DNA of 64,000 nt from Anadara kagoshimensis (Eukaryota; Mollusca; Bivalvia; Arcoida; Arcidae): contig CM037870.1 of the NCBI GenBank assembly GCA_021292105.1, positions 61,902,167 to 61,966,166 of the forward strand, read 5' to 3'. How positions within the stretch are numbered: the first letter of the stretch is position 1; every line of letters begins with the position of its first letter. Both the position numbers and the translations under genes were made by a program. The notes beneath the pieces are model-generated. The model ran no database searches, had not been told where the DNA came from, and saw only the letters and a list, made by a program, of their open reading frames with translations. Below, one piece after another: positions 20,301 through 31,626 of this stretch.

Positions 20301-21471
20301 CTTATTATCATTTTCAGGATAATGATCATGCCCAACCTGTATTTGATTAATCCATGTCTGTTTCATTCTTTAGTAACATCACCTCTCACCTCCTTCTATC
20401 TTTCCACCCATTTATTTACATGTTCTTCCCTGTCATTTTGAGATTGTTTGATACTGAGATGATTATGTGAATTTGTGAGGATGTGTAGGATGTAAATATG
20501 ATGGTATTAACAAGCCTGTTATAAATTAGCATTTAAACGATCATTAATTAATTCCTTTCTTACTTATATACATATAATTTACCTAATAACATTTCGGGGT
20601 TAAAGTCGTTAAAACTGCCTTCATGCCTGTCAGACCAAAGGTAATCATTAGACAAGGTGGGAGGAGATAAACTCTGTCATAAATAAGAATCCTGGTAATA
20701 CTATAATTATTTAAACATTTTGTATTGTCAAAGAGAACCTTTAGTATACATTATCAAGGTTGTATTACATTGCTTCATTACATACATATATACACACGCC
20801 AGGGCAGTCAGAGTATATCATTACGCTGCCACTGACATCGTTTGTTGGTCTTAGCTGGTGCACAATTATTTTACCATTCTGAATCGTCAAAGAGTTCCAC
20901 CCATCCATTTCTGATATATATAAAAGTACCAAGTCAGTATATATACACATGCCAGATCAGAGGTAAGTCCAGAGGATTGATTATTATTCTGTTTTGTCCT
21001 GCAGCATCAGGGCAGAATACTTTTTATGTATGTTGTATATGTTTTTATACCCGTGTTACTATTCATATTGCTTTATCAGGCCAAAATATTTTATATACAT
21101 GTAATTGTTACGTAATGATTGTCATCTTTTGGTATGTGATCTGCTCTCAATATTGAATCAAATCAGGATAATTGGATTTGTTTTAGGTATGTGTGGTGGG
21201 TTTTTCCATCAGGGTATAATATAGTTTTTGTTTAATTGTTTGGTGGAAATTTTTAGAGTTTTTGGGGACATCTTTTGATGATTTAATTGTGTAGATTTTT
21301 CTGAAAACTTTTGCTTCATCTTGTGGTATTATATTAGAGTATTTTATACATGTGTTATCAGTGTCATTCCTTATATCTACTTTATTGATAACTGTATTAT
21401 TATAGTTTACTAAGGACTAATATAAGTATTTAATTAATTAACCAAATTTTCAAAATTCATCATGCTGAAGG

Positions 21472-21572
21472 TTGGTGGGTTCCTCCATCATTCATGAACT
21501 GATCTCTTTTATATCAGTGAAAGAGTTTTGACTGGGGTGCAATATACCATTACTCCACTCCACTCCATCTAT
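21472..21572 (+). mobile_element. SINE-A 3' part
   Basis: GGTGGGTTCCTCCATCATTC, ATGAACTGATCTCTTTTATA, TCAGTGAAAGAGTTTTGACT, GGGGTGCAATATACC and ATTACTCCACTCCACT form the SINE-A core and tail. Confidence 0.75.
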
Positions 21573-22096
21573 TGTCATGGTGGTTTCTTACTTTTGTTTC
21601 TGTGTTTCCTCCCAGCATCCTAAAGCACTTTTTAGGCAACACACTTTATTCCGAGCTCTGTAATCAAATAAATGAAATAAAGTTCACCACTGTACTATAC
21701 CCCTAGCATTTTATTTGTGTGGAACAGTTATTTACAATTAGATATATAATATCCTATCCGTTCATGTTTTCTAATATAAAAGATGGTATTCTGGGAATTT
21801 CAGATGAACTTCCCCACATACATTGAAGGAAACTATATACAAAGATGTTATATACATGTATTATGAAAATAAATAATATTTTTGTTGGTCAGGACAGTAT
21901 TGGATAACTGGGTTTAATTTGTGTTACTATTTTGCTGTTGGGGATTTCACTGGCCCATTTAGGAAATTTAAGTAATTTTTTCAGGGGAATCTCTCTACAT
22001 CCAATAGTTATTTTGATCAAACACAGCCTGTAGATTCTGAGGTTTTGGAAATGATTGGTTGCTTGTTGTTTTGTCACTAATTTTTTTAATTGTGAG

Positions 22097-22303
22097 GGTG
22101 CCTTGGTGACTGAATGGTTTAAAGTGAGCACTTGTTAATCACATCACCTCTCAATTGGGACAGATTCTAATGTGGGAAAGTTTGTCAATTCACTTACCGA
22201 AGGTTGATGGTTTTCTCCAGGCACTAATGTTTTCTCCAGCACTCCAGAAATGGCCTCTATGATATAAAATGAATGAGTCTTGACTCTGGTGTAAAACTCC
22301 ATT
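22097..22303 (+). mobile_element. SINE-A, near full length
   Basis: GTGCCTTGGTGACTGAATGG carries the A box. The B-box region is decayed (CACCTCTCAATTGGGAC). GTTTGTCAATTCACTTACCG, GGTTTTCTCCAGGCAC, TGACTCTGGTGTAAAACTCC and ATTACTGCACT follow in order. Confidence 0.8.
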
Positions 22304-22929
22304 ACTGCACTAATTATGAAATTTAGAGTGTTATATATGCATTGGCCATCTTACTTCACATTGCAAACCCCAAGAATAAATCATAATGAGGAATATGGGA
22401 TATCTGCAGCTTTGAAATGCAATGGATTTTAAGTAGAATGCTAGGAATATAGGAATATATTCCTGAGTTTTGATAGTAAATTGACTTTTGTCAGTTGATC
22501 TCTGTAATAGTTTTAAAGGGGCAAGATACTTAAATTAATAATTTAATATAGGGACTTGTGCAAGTCTAGTAGAATGCCTGAACAACTCAGTCAGTTATAT
22601 CTATGGCCTCCATTATTTGCTTAGTAAATGTCCTGAGTTTCCATGCATATGTATTATTTCTTCCAAGTTGTAAAATTTAAAGTGTATATAGGTTTAAATT
22701 GAGCTATGTTATACAGTTATTTAGTTATGTTTGGGTAAACACAGCAAGGCAAGCCCATCTTTAATATTTATAAGGTGGTTTGTGTTTCAACTTTTATTTA
22801 TAACAATTAAATAAAATGAAATTGATGCTTAAAATGACAGATTTTTTTTGGAAAGTTGATATTTTAATAATAAAAAAAGTAAGGTAGCTATGGACATCAA
22901 AAATATATTGAGTGTGTGATGTATGGAGG

Positions 22930-23262
22930 AAGGGAGTTTTACGCCCCAGTCAAGATTATTTCACTTATATCTCTGAGATGGAGGTAACTAGAGTGCCCAA
23001 AGAAACCCACAGATTCTTGGCAACAGAACTGAATTTTGCCTGTGCATTGCACTTATGACATTATACAGCAGGGTTCTTTATGGTGCCAAGCCTACCATGA
23101 CATGTGCCCTTGTTTATTTTAAGTTCCTGTCTAAAAGAACCTTGACTTTCATTTGCATAATGCTAAGTGCTTGGCGAAAGAACTGTCACTACCCACTTTC
23201 AAGTCTTGGGGTCAGACCCAGTCAGGGATCGAACACACGACCTTCCACTTATAGAGCATTTC
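22930..23262 (-). mobile_element. Chimeric SINE: SINE-B head and body with SINE-A 3' half
   Basis: Read on the minus strand, the element begins with a SINE-B head (TCGATCCCTGACTGGGTC) and body (AAGACTTGAAAGTGGG, TTCTTTCGCCAAGCACTT, AAGAACCCTGCTGTATAA). Near 23028 it changes to SINE-A core and tail (AAGAATCTGTGGGTTTC, GGGCACTCTAGTTACCTCC, AATCTTGACTGGGGCGT). Either a recombinant SINE or one SINE inserted exactly next to another would give this order. Confidence 0.7.
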
Positions 23263-25189
23263 AAACAAAGACTGTTGGGATAATTTTGTATTGTAAGACC
23301 TTTGTCTTGTTTTTGAATCCTTTCCACACTTTATATATGTATGTAAAATTCTCTTCTTATTTGAAAATAAAATATGATTTAAACTAAATTTAATTTCCCC
23401 ATTTTTAACCTCACCTTTACTTTTAAATAAATAATTACAATTAAATTTAGACTTTGTATTTCAAGTGGATAATTATAGAACCATAACATCAACATCAACA
23501 CATGTATGGTTATCCTCATAAATGTTTGATTGATACAAACTCCCTTATATTGATTATTATCTGTGGCCTGAGTCATCAGGACATTTAAAATACAGACATG
23601 AGCCACCTTAAAAACTAGTTCAACCCAGGGCGATTTAAATTCAAGACATATATTGAACTTTACTGGTGCTATTATTATTGTAAGCGAAAATTCCCTTTTT
23701 AATGGGTCAAAGGTCAGGGGTTAAGGATCACACATACGAATACAATATGATTAACCCACAACAGGATTGATCTATTGAAGGATAAAATTTATAGATTTAA
23801 TATATTGGAGTAAAAAATCCTGACAGTTTTTATTGGAAAAAATATTGTAAACACGCTGGATGTCTGTTTTTATGTTTACCTGAATTTTTAACGATGTTGA
23901 GACCGTGGAGGGCTAATCATCGACCAGGTAACAATATATATTGCATTATTTTGATTAGTTAGAATCATTCAGTTGTATTAATACAGGTAGATTATAGGTA
24001 TTTATTCAACTGGATTTTGACAGGTGTAAACCATAATAATATTTTATTGCAGGTATTTATATTTCATATTTTATAGGTGTAATGTGTATTTGATGTATTT
24101 CATGTATCAGTTTAATGTTGATGCTGATGACAAAGACATAAAATTGATTCTTGCAACAATCAGACATCGTAATGTGAGTCATCCCCTTTATATAGAAGGA
24201 TTTGCTATTCCTTCAGGATGTTCTATGACATAACTTTTCTTCCTCCTTTTCCATTTCTTGTTGATTTCTAGATCTGACTTCTTTTCACTTTATTTGGCAA
24301 TTTATTACAACCAAATTATTGAAATTTTCATTTTTGTTTTAAATTTTATTTTTTATATTTAATTTTTAGATTTTTATTTGAACCAATCCAAATTTTTTTT
24401 CCCTGTTATTTGCAGCATAAATTCGTTCAGATATATTATAGGCCTGTAATTTTTGTGTAACAGAAGGAAATACAGTACGTATATTTTATGCATGTGATTT
24501 TCTGTGTAACAGAAGGTATATAAGAACAGAAATATTGACAGATATCATATTCTTTATTACGTAAGCCAGCTTAGTTGCCTAGTATATAAACCAATGATAA
24601 TAAATGTTTACACAATAAGATCTGGTTTAGATCCTCAAACTATTGATAAAAATATACAGCAAGACCTTGTTATAATACCCATTGATACTTTTGGCACCTC
24701 ACTTATCACAAACTACTAGTATTTTGTCAATTTTGTCTAGTTGTTCTTTTTTTAATTCTCCCTTTTTTCGGTCATTCCCTTTATAAGGCAAGGAAACTGA
24801 CATACTCAGAAAAAAACACCAACCCTCTGCAGTTGAACTGACAAACATTCTCACCCTTTTTGTACCTAGGCGGAGAGAGTTGCTAGGATCTGTAAAAACC
24901 TCATGTTTTAGATCACTTGGTCTCCGAGGACCACTTATATTTGATGGAAAAACTTTCAGTTTTAATCAGCTTAGATAGTGCATTTCAGATCTTGGAAAAA
25001 AGTATGAATTGAAACCCTATAATATGTTACCATAGCTCATAAATGGCTACACATATACTTTTCCAGTTATTGTTATTCTACCTAATAATAATATTTACAA
25101 AGGGAGAACATTTTAATTTCTTACTTTTTCTTTACTATATTAAACAGCTCTAAGCTGTTATGATAATTTCCCAGGTCTTACAACAGTCT

Positions 25190-25235
25190 ATAGGTAAACA
25201 ACATTGACCTGTCTGTTTGACCTTTCATTAAGAAT
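25190..25235. mobile_element. MITE-1, single terminal repeat
   Basis: TATAGGTAAACAACATTGAC followed by CTGTCTGTTTGACCTTTC is the MITE-1 terminus seen at 34473 and 54289. The opposite end is not found nearby, so the copy is truncated. Confidence 0.7.
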
Positions 25236-25593
25236 ATTCATATAGGATGATCCACCCAATATTTGGATTTGCAGTTAATATATAAACATTGGTTGTATGT
25301 ATCGTTTTCACCAATGTAGAGAAAATCAACACCTGTGAACCCTGTACATGAATGTACTGGTTCATAATAAATATTCAAATTAAAGGTTGAACTCCAAATG
25401 TTCATGTCTTTGAGGTTACTTTAATTTTGAGTTGTATAATTACATATATGTCTGCTGTATTGTGTGCTTAAGGCTCAATATAAGTACTTTAACATACTAT
25501 TCTTTATATCAATATTTGAGAAGCTACTAGTTATATTAACCAGAGGTAGACTATGTACTCGTATAAGTTATATTGAAAAATGAAGGATTTGAG

Positions 25594-25697
25594 TGGAGTG
25601 GAGTAGTGATGTTTAATGCCCCAGTCAAGATTTTTTCACTTATATCCCAGCTGTCAGTTCTTGGATAGTTGAGGAAACCAGAATGCCCAGAAAAATT
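25594..25697 (-). mobile_element. SINE-A 3' part next to the 75-bp array
   Basis: GAGTGGAGTAGTGATG, TTTAATGCCCCAGTCAAG, TTTTTTCACTTATATCCC, AGCTGTCAGTTCTTGG and GAGGAAACCAGAATGCCC read as SINE-A on the minus strand. It stops 40 bp before the array. Confidence 0.8.
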
Positions 25698-25737
25698 TGA
25701 TATATTGCTGCCTGTTAGTAATATTGAAATATTAAGG

Positions 25738-27695
25738 ATTGGAGTGGAGTGGAGTAATGGTGTTTAATGCCTCAGTCAAGATTCTATCACTCATATCGAA
25801 ACAGTCAGCTCTTGGAAGGTGGAGTGGAGTAATGGTGTTTAATGCCTCAGTCAAGATTCTATCACTCATATCGAAACAGTCAGCTCTTGGAAGGTGGAGT
25901 GGAGTAATGGTGTTTAATGCCTCAGTCAGATTCTATCACTCATATCGAAACAGTCAGCTCTTGGAAGGTGGAGTGGAGTAATGGGTTTAATGCCTCAGTC
26001 AAGATTCTATCACTCATATCGAAACAGTCAGCTCTTGGAAGGTGGAGTGGAGTAATGGTGTTTAATGCCTCAGTCAAGATTCTATCACTCATATCGAAAC
26101 AGTCAGCTCTTGGAAGGTGGAGTGGAGTAATGGTGTTTAATGCCTCAGTCAAGATTCTATCACTCATATCGAAACAGTCAGCTCTTGGAAGGGGAGTGGA
26201 GTAATGGTGTTTAATGCCTCAGTCAAGATTCTATCACTCATATCGAAACAGTCAGCTCTTGGAAGGTGGAGTGGAGTAATGGTGTTTAATGCCTCAGTCA
26301 AGATTCTATCACTCATATCGAAACAGTCAGCTCTTGGAAGGTGGAGTGGAGTAATGGTGTTTAACGCCCCAGTCAAGATTCTATCACTCATATCGAAACA
26401 GTCAGCTCTTGGAAGGTGGAGTGGAGTAATGGTGTTTAATGCCTCAGTCAAGATTCTATCACTCATATAGAAACAGTCAGCTCTTGGAAGGTGGAGTGGA
26501 GTAATGGTGTTTAATGCCTCAGTCAAGATTCTATCACTCATATAGAAACAGTCAGCTCTTGGAAGGTGGAGTGGAGTAATGGTGTTTAATGCCTCAGTCA
26601 AGATTCTATCACTCATATAGAAACAGTCAGCTCTTGGAAGGTGGAGTGGAGTAATGGTGTTTAATGCCTCAGTCAAGATTCTATCACTCATATAGAAACA
26701 GTCAGCTCTTGGAAGGTGGAGTGGAGTAATGGTGTTTAATGCCTCAGTCAAGATTCTATCACTCATATAGAAACAGTCAGCTCTTGGAAGGTGGAGTGGA
26801 GTAATGGTGTTTAATGCCTCAGTCAAGATTCTATCACTCATATAGAAACAGTCAGCTCTTGGAAGGTGGAGTGGAGTAATGGTGTTTAATGCCTCAGTCA
26901 AGATTCTATCACTCATATAGAAACAGTCAGCTCTTGGAAGGTGGAGTGGAGTAATGGTGTTTAACGCCTCAGTCAAGATTCTATCACTCATATAGAAACA
27001 GTCAGCTCTTGGAAGGTGGAGTGGAGTAATGGTGTTTAACGCCTCAGTCAAGATTCTATCACTCATATAGAAACAGTCAGCTCTTGGAAGGTGGAGTGGA
27101 GTAATGGTGTTTAATGCCTCAGTCAAGATTCTATCACTCATATAGAAACAGTCAGCTCTTGGAAGGTGGAGTGGAGTAATGGTGTTTAATGCCTCAGTCA
27201 AGATTCTATCACTCATATAGAAACAGTCAGCTCTTGGAAGGTGGAGTGGAGTAATGGTGTTTAATGCCTCAGTCAAGATTCTATCACTCATATAGAAACA
27301 GTCAGCTCTTGGAAGGTGGAGTGGAGTAATGGTGTTTAATGCCTCAGTCAAGATTCTATCACTCATATAGAAACAGTCAGCTCTTGGAAGGTGGAGTGGA
27401 GTAATGGTGTTTAATGCCTCAGTCAAGATTCTATCACTCATATAGAAACAGTCAGCTCTTGGAAGGTGGAGTGGAGTAATGGTGTTTAAGCCTCAGTCAA
27501 GATTCTATCACTCATATAGAAACAGTCAGCTCTTGGAAGGTGGAGTGGAGTAATGGTGTTTAACGCCTCAGTCAAGATTCTATCACTCATATAGAAACAG
27601 TCAGCTCTTGGAAGGTGGAGTGAGTAATGGTGTTTAACGCCTCAGTCAAGATTCTATCACTCATATAGAGGTGGTCAGTTTACGAAAGGTGGAGT
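25738..27695. repeat. 75-bp tandem array derived from the SINE-A 3' end, about 26 copies
   Basis: The unit GGAGTGGAGTAATGGTG, TTTAATGCCTCAGTCAAG, ATTCTATCACTCATAT, GAAACAGTCAGCTCTTGG is the minus-strand SINE-A 3' end. The first nine or so copies read CATATCGAAAC and the rest CATATAGAAAC, with a sharp border near 26465. Single-base indels are confined to copies near the two ends (about 25926, 25985, 26192, 27489 and 27622), while the middle is almost uniform. The array leads straight into the remaining SINE-A at 27690. The 75-bp unit has no stop in several frames, which creates long but meaningless open frames on both strands. Confidence 0.97.
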
Positions 27696-27932
27696 AGAGT
27701 ATTGGTGTTTAACGCCATAGTCAAGATTCTTTTATTTATATGGAGGCAGCGGCAGTTTGTAGATGGTGGAAGAAACTGGAGTGTCAGGAGAAAACCATCA
27801 ACCTTCTTCAGGTGAACTGACAAACATTCTCACACTAAGAGCTGCCCCAAATGGGATTCGAAATTAGATGGTGAAAGACACTGTGATCCATAAATGTGCC
27901 TTTTATGCTTCTCAACCACCAAGGCTCCATTG
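27690..27932 (-). mobile_element. SINE-A, parent copy of the 75-bp array
   Basis: It runs on from the last monomer: AACGCCATAGTCAAGATTC, GATGGTGGAAGAAACTGG, AGTGTCAGGAGAAAACC, GGTGAACTGACAAACATTC, CACACTAAGAGCTGCC, AAATGGGATTCGAAATTAG (B box) and CTCAACCACCAAGGCTCC (A box side). This is a complete SINE-A from tail to tRNA-like head. Confidence 0.88.
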
Positions 27933-29002
27933 AAAAATTAATTAAGGGCTAGTGTACAAGCAAGTACTGTACCGTGAGATAGGTTTGCATATTTTAAAAT
28001 GCTTTCATTCCATTGCATCAAATGAGAATTTAATTGGTATATGAGTTATAAATCAGAATGAATATTGCTGCCTGATGATCCCTAGTACTACCTGTTGTTG
28101 ATTTGCAATTTAAAATTCAAAATAAAACTTAATTCAGTATTAAATTAATTTTTTTTCTAGAATTGGTTAAAGTTATATTTAAATTACCAACACTTACTGG
28201 CACCATTACTTATATATGTATATATAATTTCACATATGAATTTTGGATTTCTTTTATACAATTTTGCAAAATTTAATTTGGATGAAAAAAGTGAAATTTA
28301 ATTTTCATATCACTCTTATGCCTAATGATATGGGAAAAACTAATTACTACATATTTAGTTAAAACGATTATTAAAAAATAAATGAAACATATAATTTCAA
28401 GAACCCAATTTTAAACACTTATGAGTTTTACAAAAATTAAATCTAAATTAGTTTTCCCAAAATAAGTAGTTCTTGAAATTGAAAATTTTATTTCAAGCTT
28501 AAAAAACACAATGGTTGCATTTATTTAACTGTAAAACTCAAAAGACATAAAATTGATGGCAGTTATTTTAGTTTTGTTTTATAAACAAATTGCAAAACGT
28601 AGATAAAATTCCTTACTTTGGTTGATAACATTCCGTGATTTTTTGCAACATTTTACTTGAAACAAACGCATGTATTCTACAGATGCATGTGCAGTATGAC
28701 ACACCAGGCAGTCAAGAACCTACAAATCAATCTTTATTATGTATAGCTGGAAAGAAACCATTGATGTCAAAACAGATGAAATTGAACATGTATAATGCCA
28801 GCTTGGCAAAAGAGAAATGGTCTGCTGTTTTGAAAATGACTTCTGTATGCCCATGTTGTAACTCTGTTATCCATGTGATCATGAGATGGGAATTCTTATA
28901 ACTGGGTCCCGCTTTCTCTTCTATAACACTGTCTTCCACCTTCGTTTAGCAATATGCTTGAGGCTTTTATATAGATTTGAACTTCATTTTATTTTGATGG
29001 AC

Positions 29003-29305
29003 CCCTATTGTAGCCCAGTTGGTAGAATGCTTTGTATTCACTTTGAATGTGGGAGGTTAGGGTTCAAACCCCTGGCAGTTCTGACCAAGACTTGAAAAAA
29101 AGGTAGTGACTGTTTTTCACCAACACTCTGCATTTAGTATTGAAAGTCACAGGGTCGCTCAAAAAGAGACCTTAGAAACTGATGCTCTGTGTCACAATGG
29201 GCATTATATGCTAATGAGCCATCATTGCACATTGCTATGAGCATATTGCAAAGATAAAAAAAATTCTTCAACTTTACCTACAGCTGGTGACATCAAAATA
29301 ATGTA
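29003..29305 (+). mobile_element. SINE-B, near full length
   Basis: GTAGCCCAGTTGGTAGAATG is an A-box region like that of tRNA-Ala, and TTAGGGTTCAAACCCCTGG is the B box. The body follows: TTCTGACCAAGACTTGAAA, GTAGTGACTG, AAAGTCACAGGGTCGC, GTCACAATGGGCATTATA, GCACATTGCTATGAGC and TACAGCTGGTGACATC. The expected 3' tail phrase is decayed. Confidence 0.85.
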
Positions 29306-30019
29306 ATTTGTATGGGAAACGTCAATTCATGTAATACCATGTCCAATGAAAATGATTGTTCCACACAATTATTGTGGGGCATCACATGGTAGTCTATCAA
29401 ACTCCCAATTTTCATTAGACAGTCAACATTTTCTACAATTTCAAAAAATTAAACCAGAAACATTTTCTTTGTTTACATAGAACATATAAATAAAAATCAC
29501 CTGGGCCATTTTGTTTACTGCATTACATTAACTTTTAACATTTTTATGCAAATTTTTTTGTAAAACATCAAATTTTAATTTGCTTGAAAACGTGACAGTG
29601 TTGTAAAGTGTTGATGTTTTTAGGTTCACACATGGTATGTTGTTGTTTTTTGTAAAGTTTGTTATTCTCTGTTTGATGGGATAAAATGCTGGTTTGATGG
29701 TATAAAACGTTGAGATGTATCTATCGCTGTTGTGGACCATTAATCTTTACATTTATATATAAATATCAAAAGATGAGAAACAGAGAGATGTTTTATTGAA
29801 AGTAGAGAGTGCACTTGAATGAATTTACATTTATATTGAAAAAAAGTTCCCCAACTAGACTAAACAAGGGATAAATTTATTTGATTTTTATTTTGATCAG
29901 CTGAAATTGAAAACAGTCTGTGTCGTACTTATGATACATTAAAACATGGTTTTCCTGTGATCTACTTTTTAGTATTTCAGTATTTTTTCCAAAATTTTAC
30001 AAAGGAAAGGATAAAAGGA

Positions 30020-31625
30020 AATGTTTTTCTTCAGTGTACAATGTGATACCCCTGAACATTTGTTTGCCAAATTTATTTGTATTTCTATTGAATTCCAGAT
30101 CCAGATGTTTTCTCTGGAAAAAAATATATTACTAGAAATGATATCTTTGAAATCTGGCAGCGTACAATGTGATCATTACCTTGTAATGTTTGTGTGGGAT
30201 ATTTTGGAGAATTCCAAGAATAGCATCGTTTTTTATGGGAAACCCTTGACTTGTGATTTCATATCCAATGGAAAAAATAGGGTTCCTCTCTGTACCATGT
30301 GATCAACACCCCTTAACGTTTGTGCGGAACATTTTGAAAAATGTTTACGTCCAGAATTCCCGAAATAACATCATTTGTGTGTGTGTGTGGGGGGGGGGGG
30401 GGGGGGGGGGGGAGAATGGGAACTGATATGATTCCATATCCAATGGCAATAATATTTCTGTACAAACATTAGGTGATATTACAGCGGTGAACCCCATTGT
30501 TACCCACAAACATTGTGAGGTATCATGGTGGTGAACTCCATTGTTCAACACAAACACATTAGCTAGTTTAAATGAGTATGTGCCAGACCCTATTCCATAG
30601 CCTATTGGATATCAATAGCATTCATTACAGAATGCATTTTACATTAAGATATGTGTTTTTCTAGGTTTTCATCCTTTTGTAAAACAAAATGAAGAATCTT
30701 CCCTTTGTTATATTTGTTTAAAAACCAAAAAACTAGAGAATCTTTTGCCTTTTTGACAGATTCATGATCATGAAGTAGGGTAAAGAATTGGGAATAATAA
30801 TAGTACACTTTCATCTAATGTGTCCCATCTGTTTCAACATTATGTTCTTTTTCCAAAAGTACGGGAAATTTTGTGCTAGCACAAAAATGAGTGATGTCAT
30901 CAGTTTTGATGTGCAAGCTTACACTCATCAGAACAGATATAGTTGCATGAGTATGCAGAGCTTTGTGTTAAAACATATTTATTTTGGTTATAAAAGGCAA
31001 GTATGTATGTTTTGTTAAAAATTTTGTAAAGTATCTGAAAAAGTGATTGCAAAGGTAATTGTAAAAAAAGAATGGTAGATACATGCTAATCAGACCTTTC
31101 AAAATGATTTCAAATGGGATTATCCACTGTACCACATGATACCCTCTAACGTTTGTGTGGAACACCTATTTCCAATGGATATGGCATTGCATAAGATGAT
31201 GTTTTCCTTTAAAAATTATGTTTTTCCAGAATTAAGGTTTTCCAAAACATTCCGCACAAATGTTTGGAGGTATTGATCACGTTATACAGTGCAAACCCCA
31301 TTGGATATTTTTCAGCTTTCCTATTGTTTCAATAGTTGAACTGCCTGGAGCCAAATTAGGTTCAAAGGATATGACGTATCTCCTGAAGAGTTGGATTAAC
31401 TAGGTTACAAAAAATTCAGTATCCCGCAAAATAATATGAAAAATGTTTTATTGGTATGGCCCTTTTGCAATGGATTCACGACAAATTACGGATTCAACTA
31501 TTATTGAGAAATAGAACAGCACAAGTTCATACGCTTTTTGTAAATTGCATGCTAGAGTTCACTATGCCATGATATATATGTAGTGCATTTATTTCCATTG
31601 GATAAGGAATTGTATAAGATAAAGT
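30020..31625. repeat. Cluster of diverged repeats in both orientations, hosting a later insertion
   Basis: Phrases recur at irregular spacing on both strands: GTACAATGTGATACCCC or GTACCATGTGATCAACAC, AACGTTTGTGTGGAAC, TTTCCAATGGATATGG, and the reverse set AAATGTTTGGAGGTATTG, GATCACGTTATACAG. Copies lie near 30040, 30165, 30290, 31130, 31240 and 31590, and again beyond the Helentron-like element near 34000-34140. The family is unclassified and carries no coding region. Confidence 0.6.
30377..30412 (+). repeat. (GT)n followed by a run of 24 G
   Basis: Alternating GT from 30377 to 30388 passes directly into an uninterrupted G run at 30389-30412. Homopolymers of this length are hard to sequence, so the exact number is doubtful. 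Confidence 0.85.
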
Positions 31626-31626
31626 T

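Noticed and set aside
24111-24173. A neat 63-bp cassette between AG and GTGAGT reading FNVDADDKDIKLILATIRHR plus one residue
   Set aside because: It is open only in phase 0, while the exon before it ends in phase 1. In that phase it stops at once. The pyrimidine tract is also poor.
26164-27441. A 425-codon open frame on the minus strand with 17 near-identical 25-residue repeats
   Set aside because: It is the 75-bp SINE-derived array read in a stop-free frame. There is no start context or splice support, and the other strand is also open.
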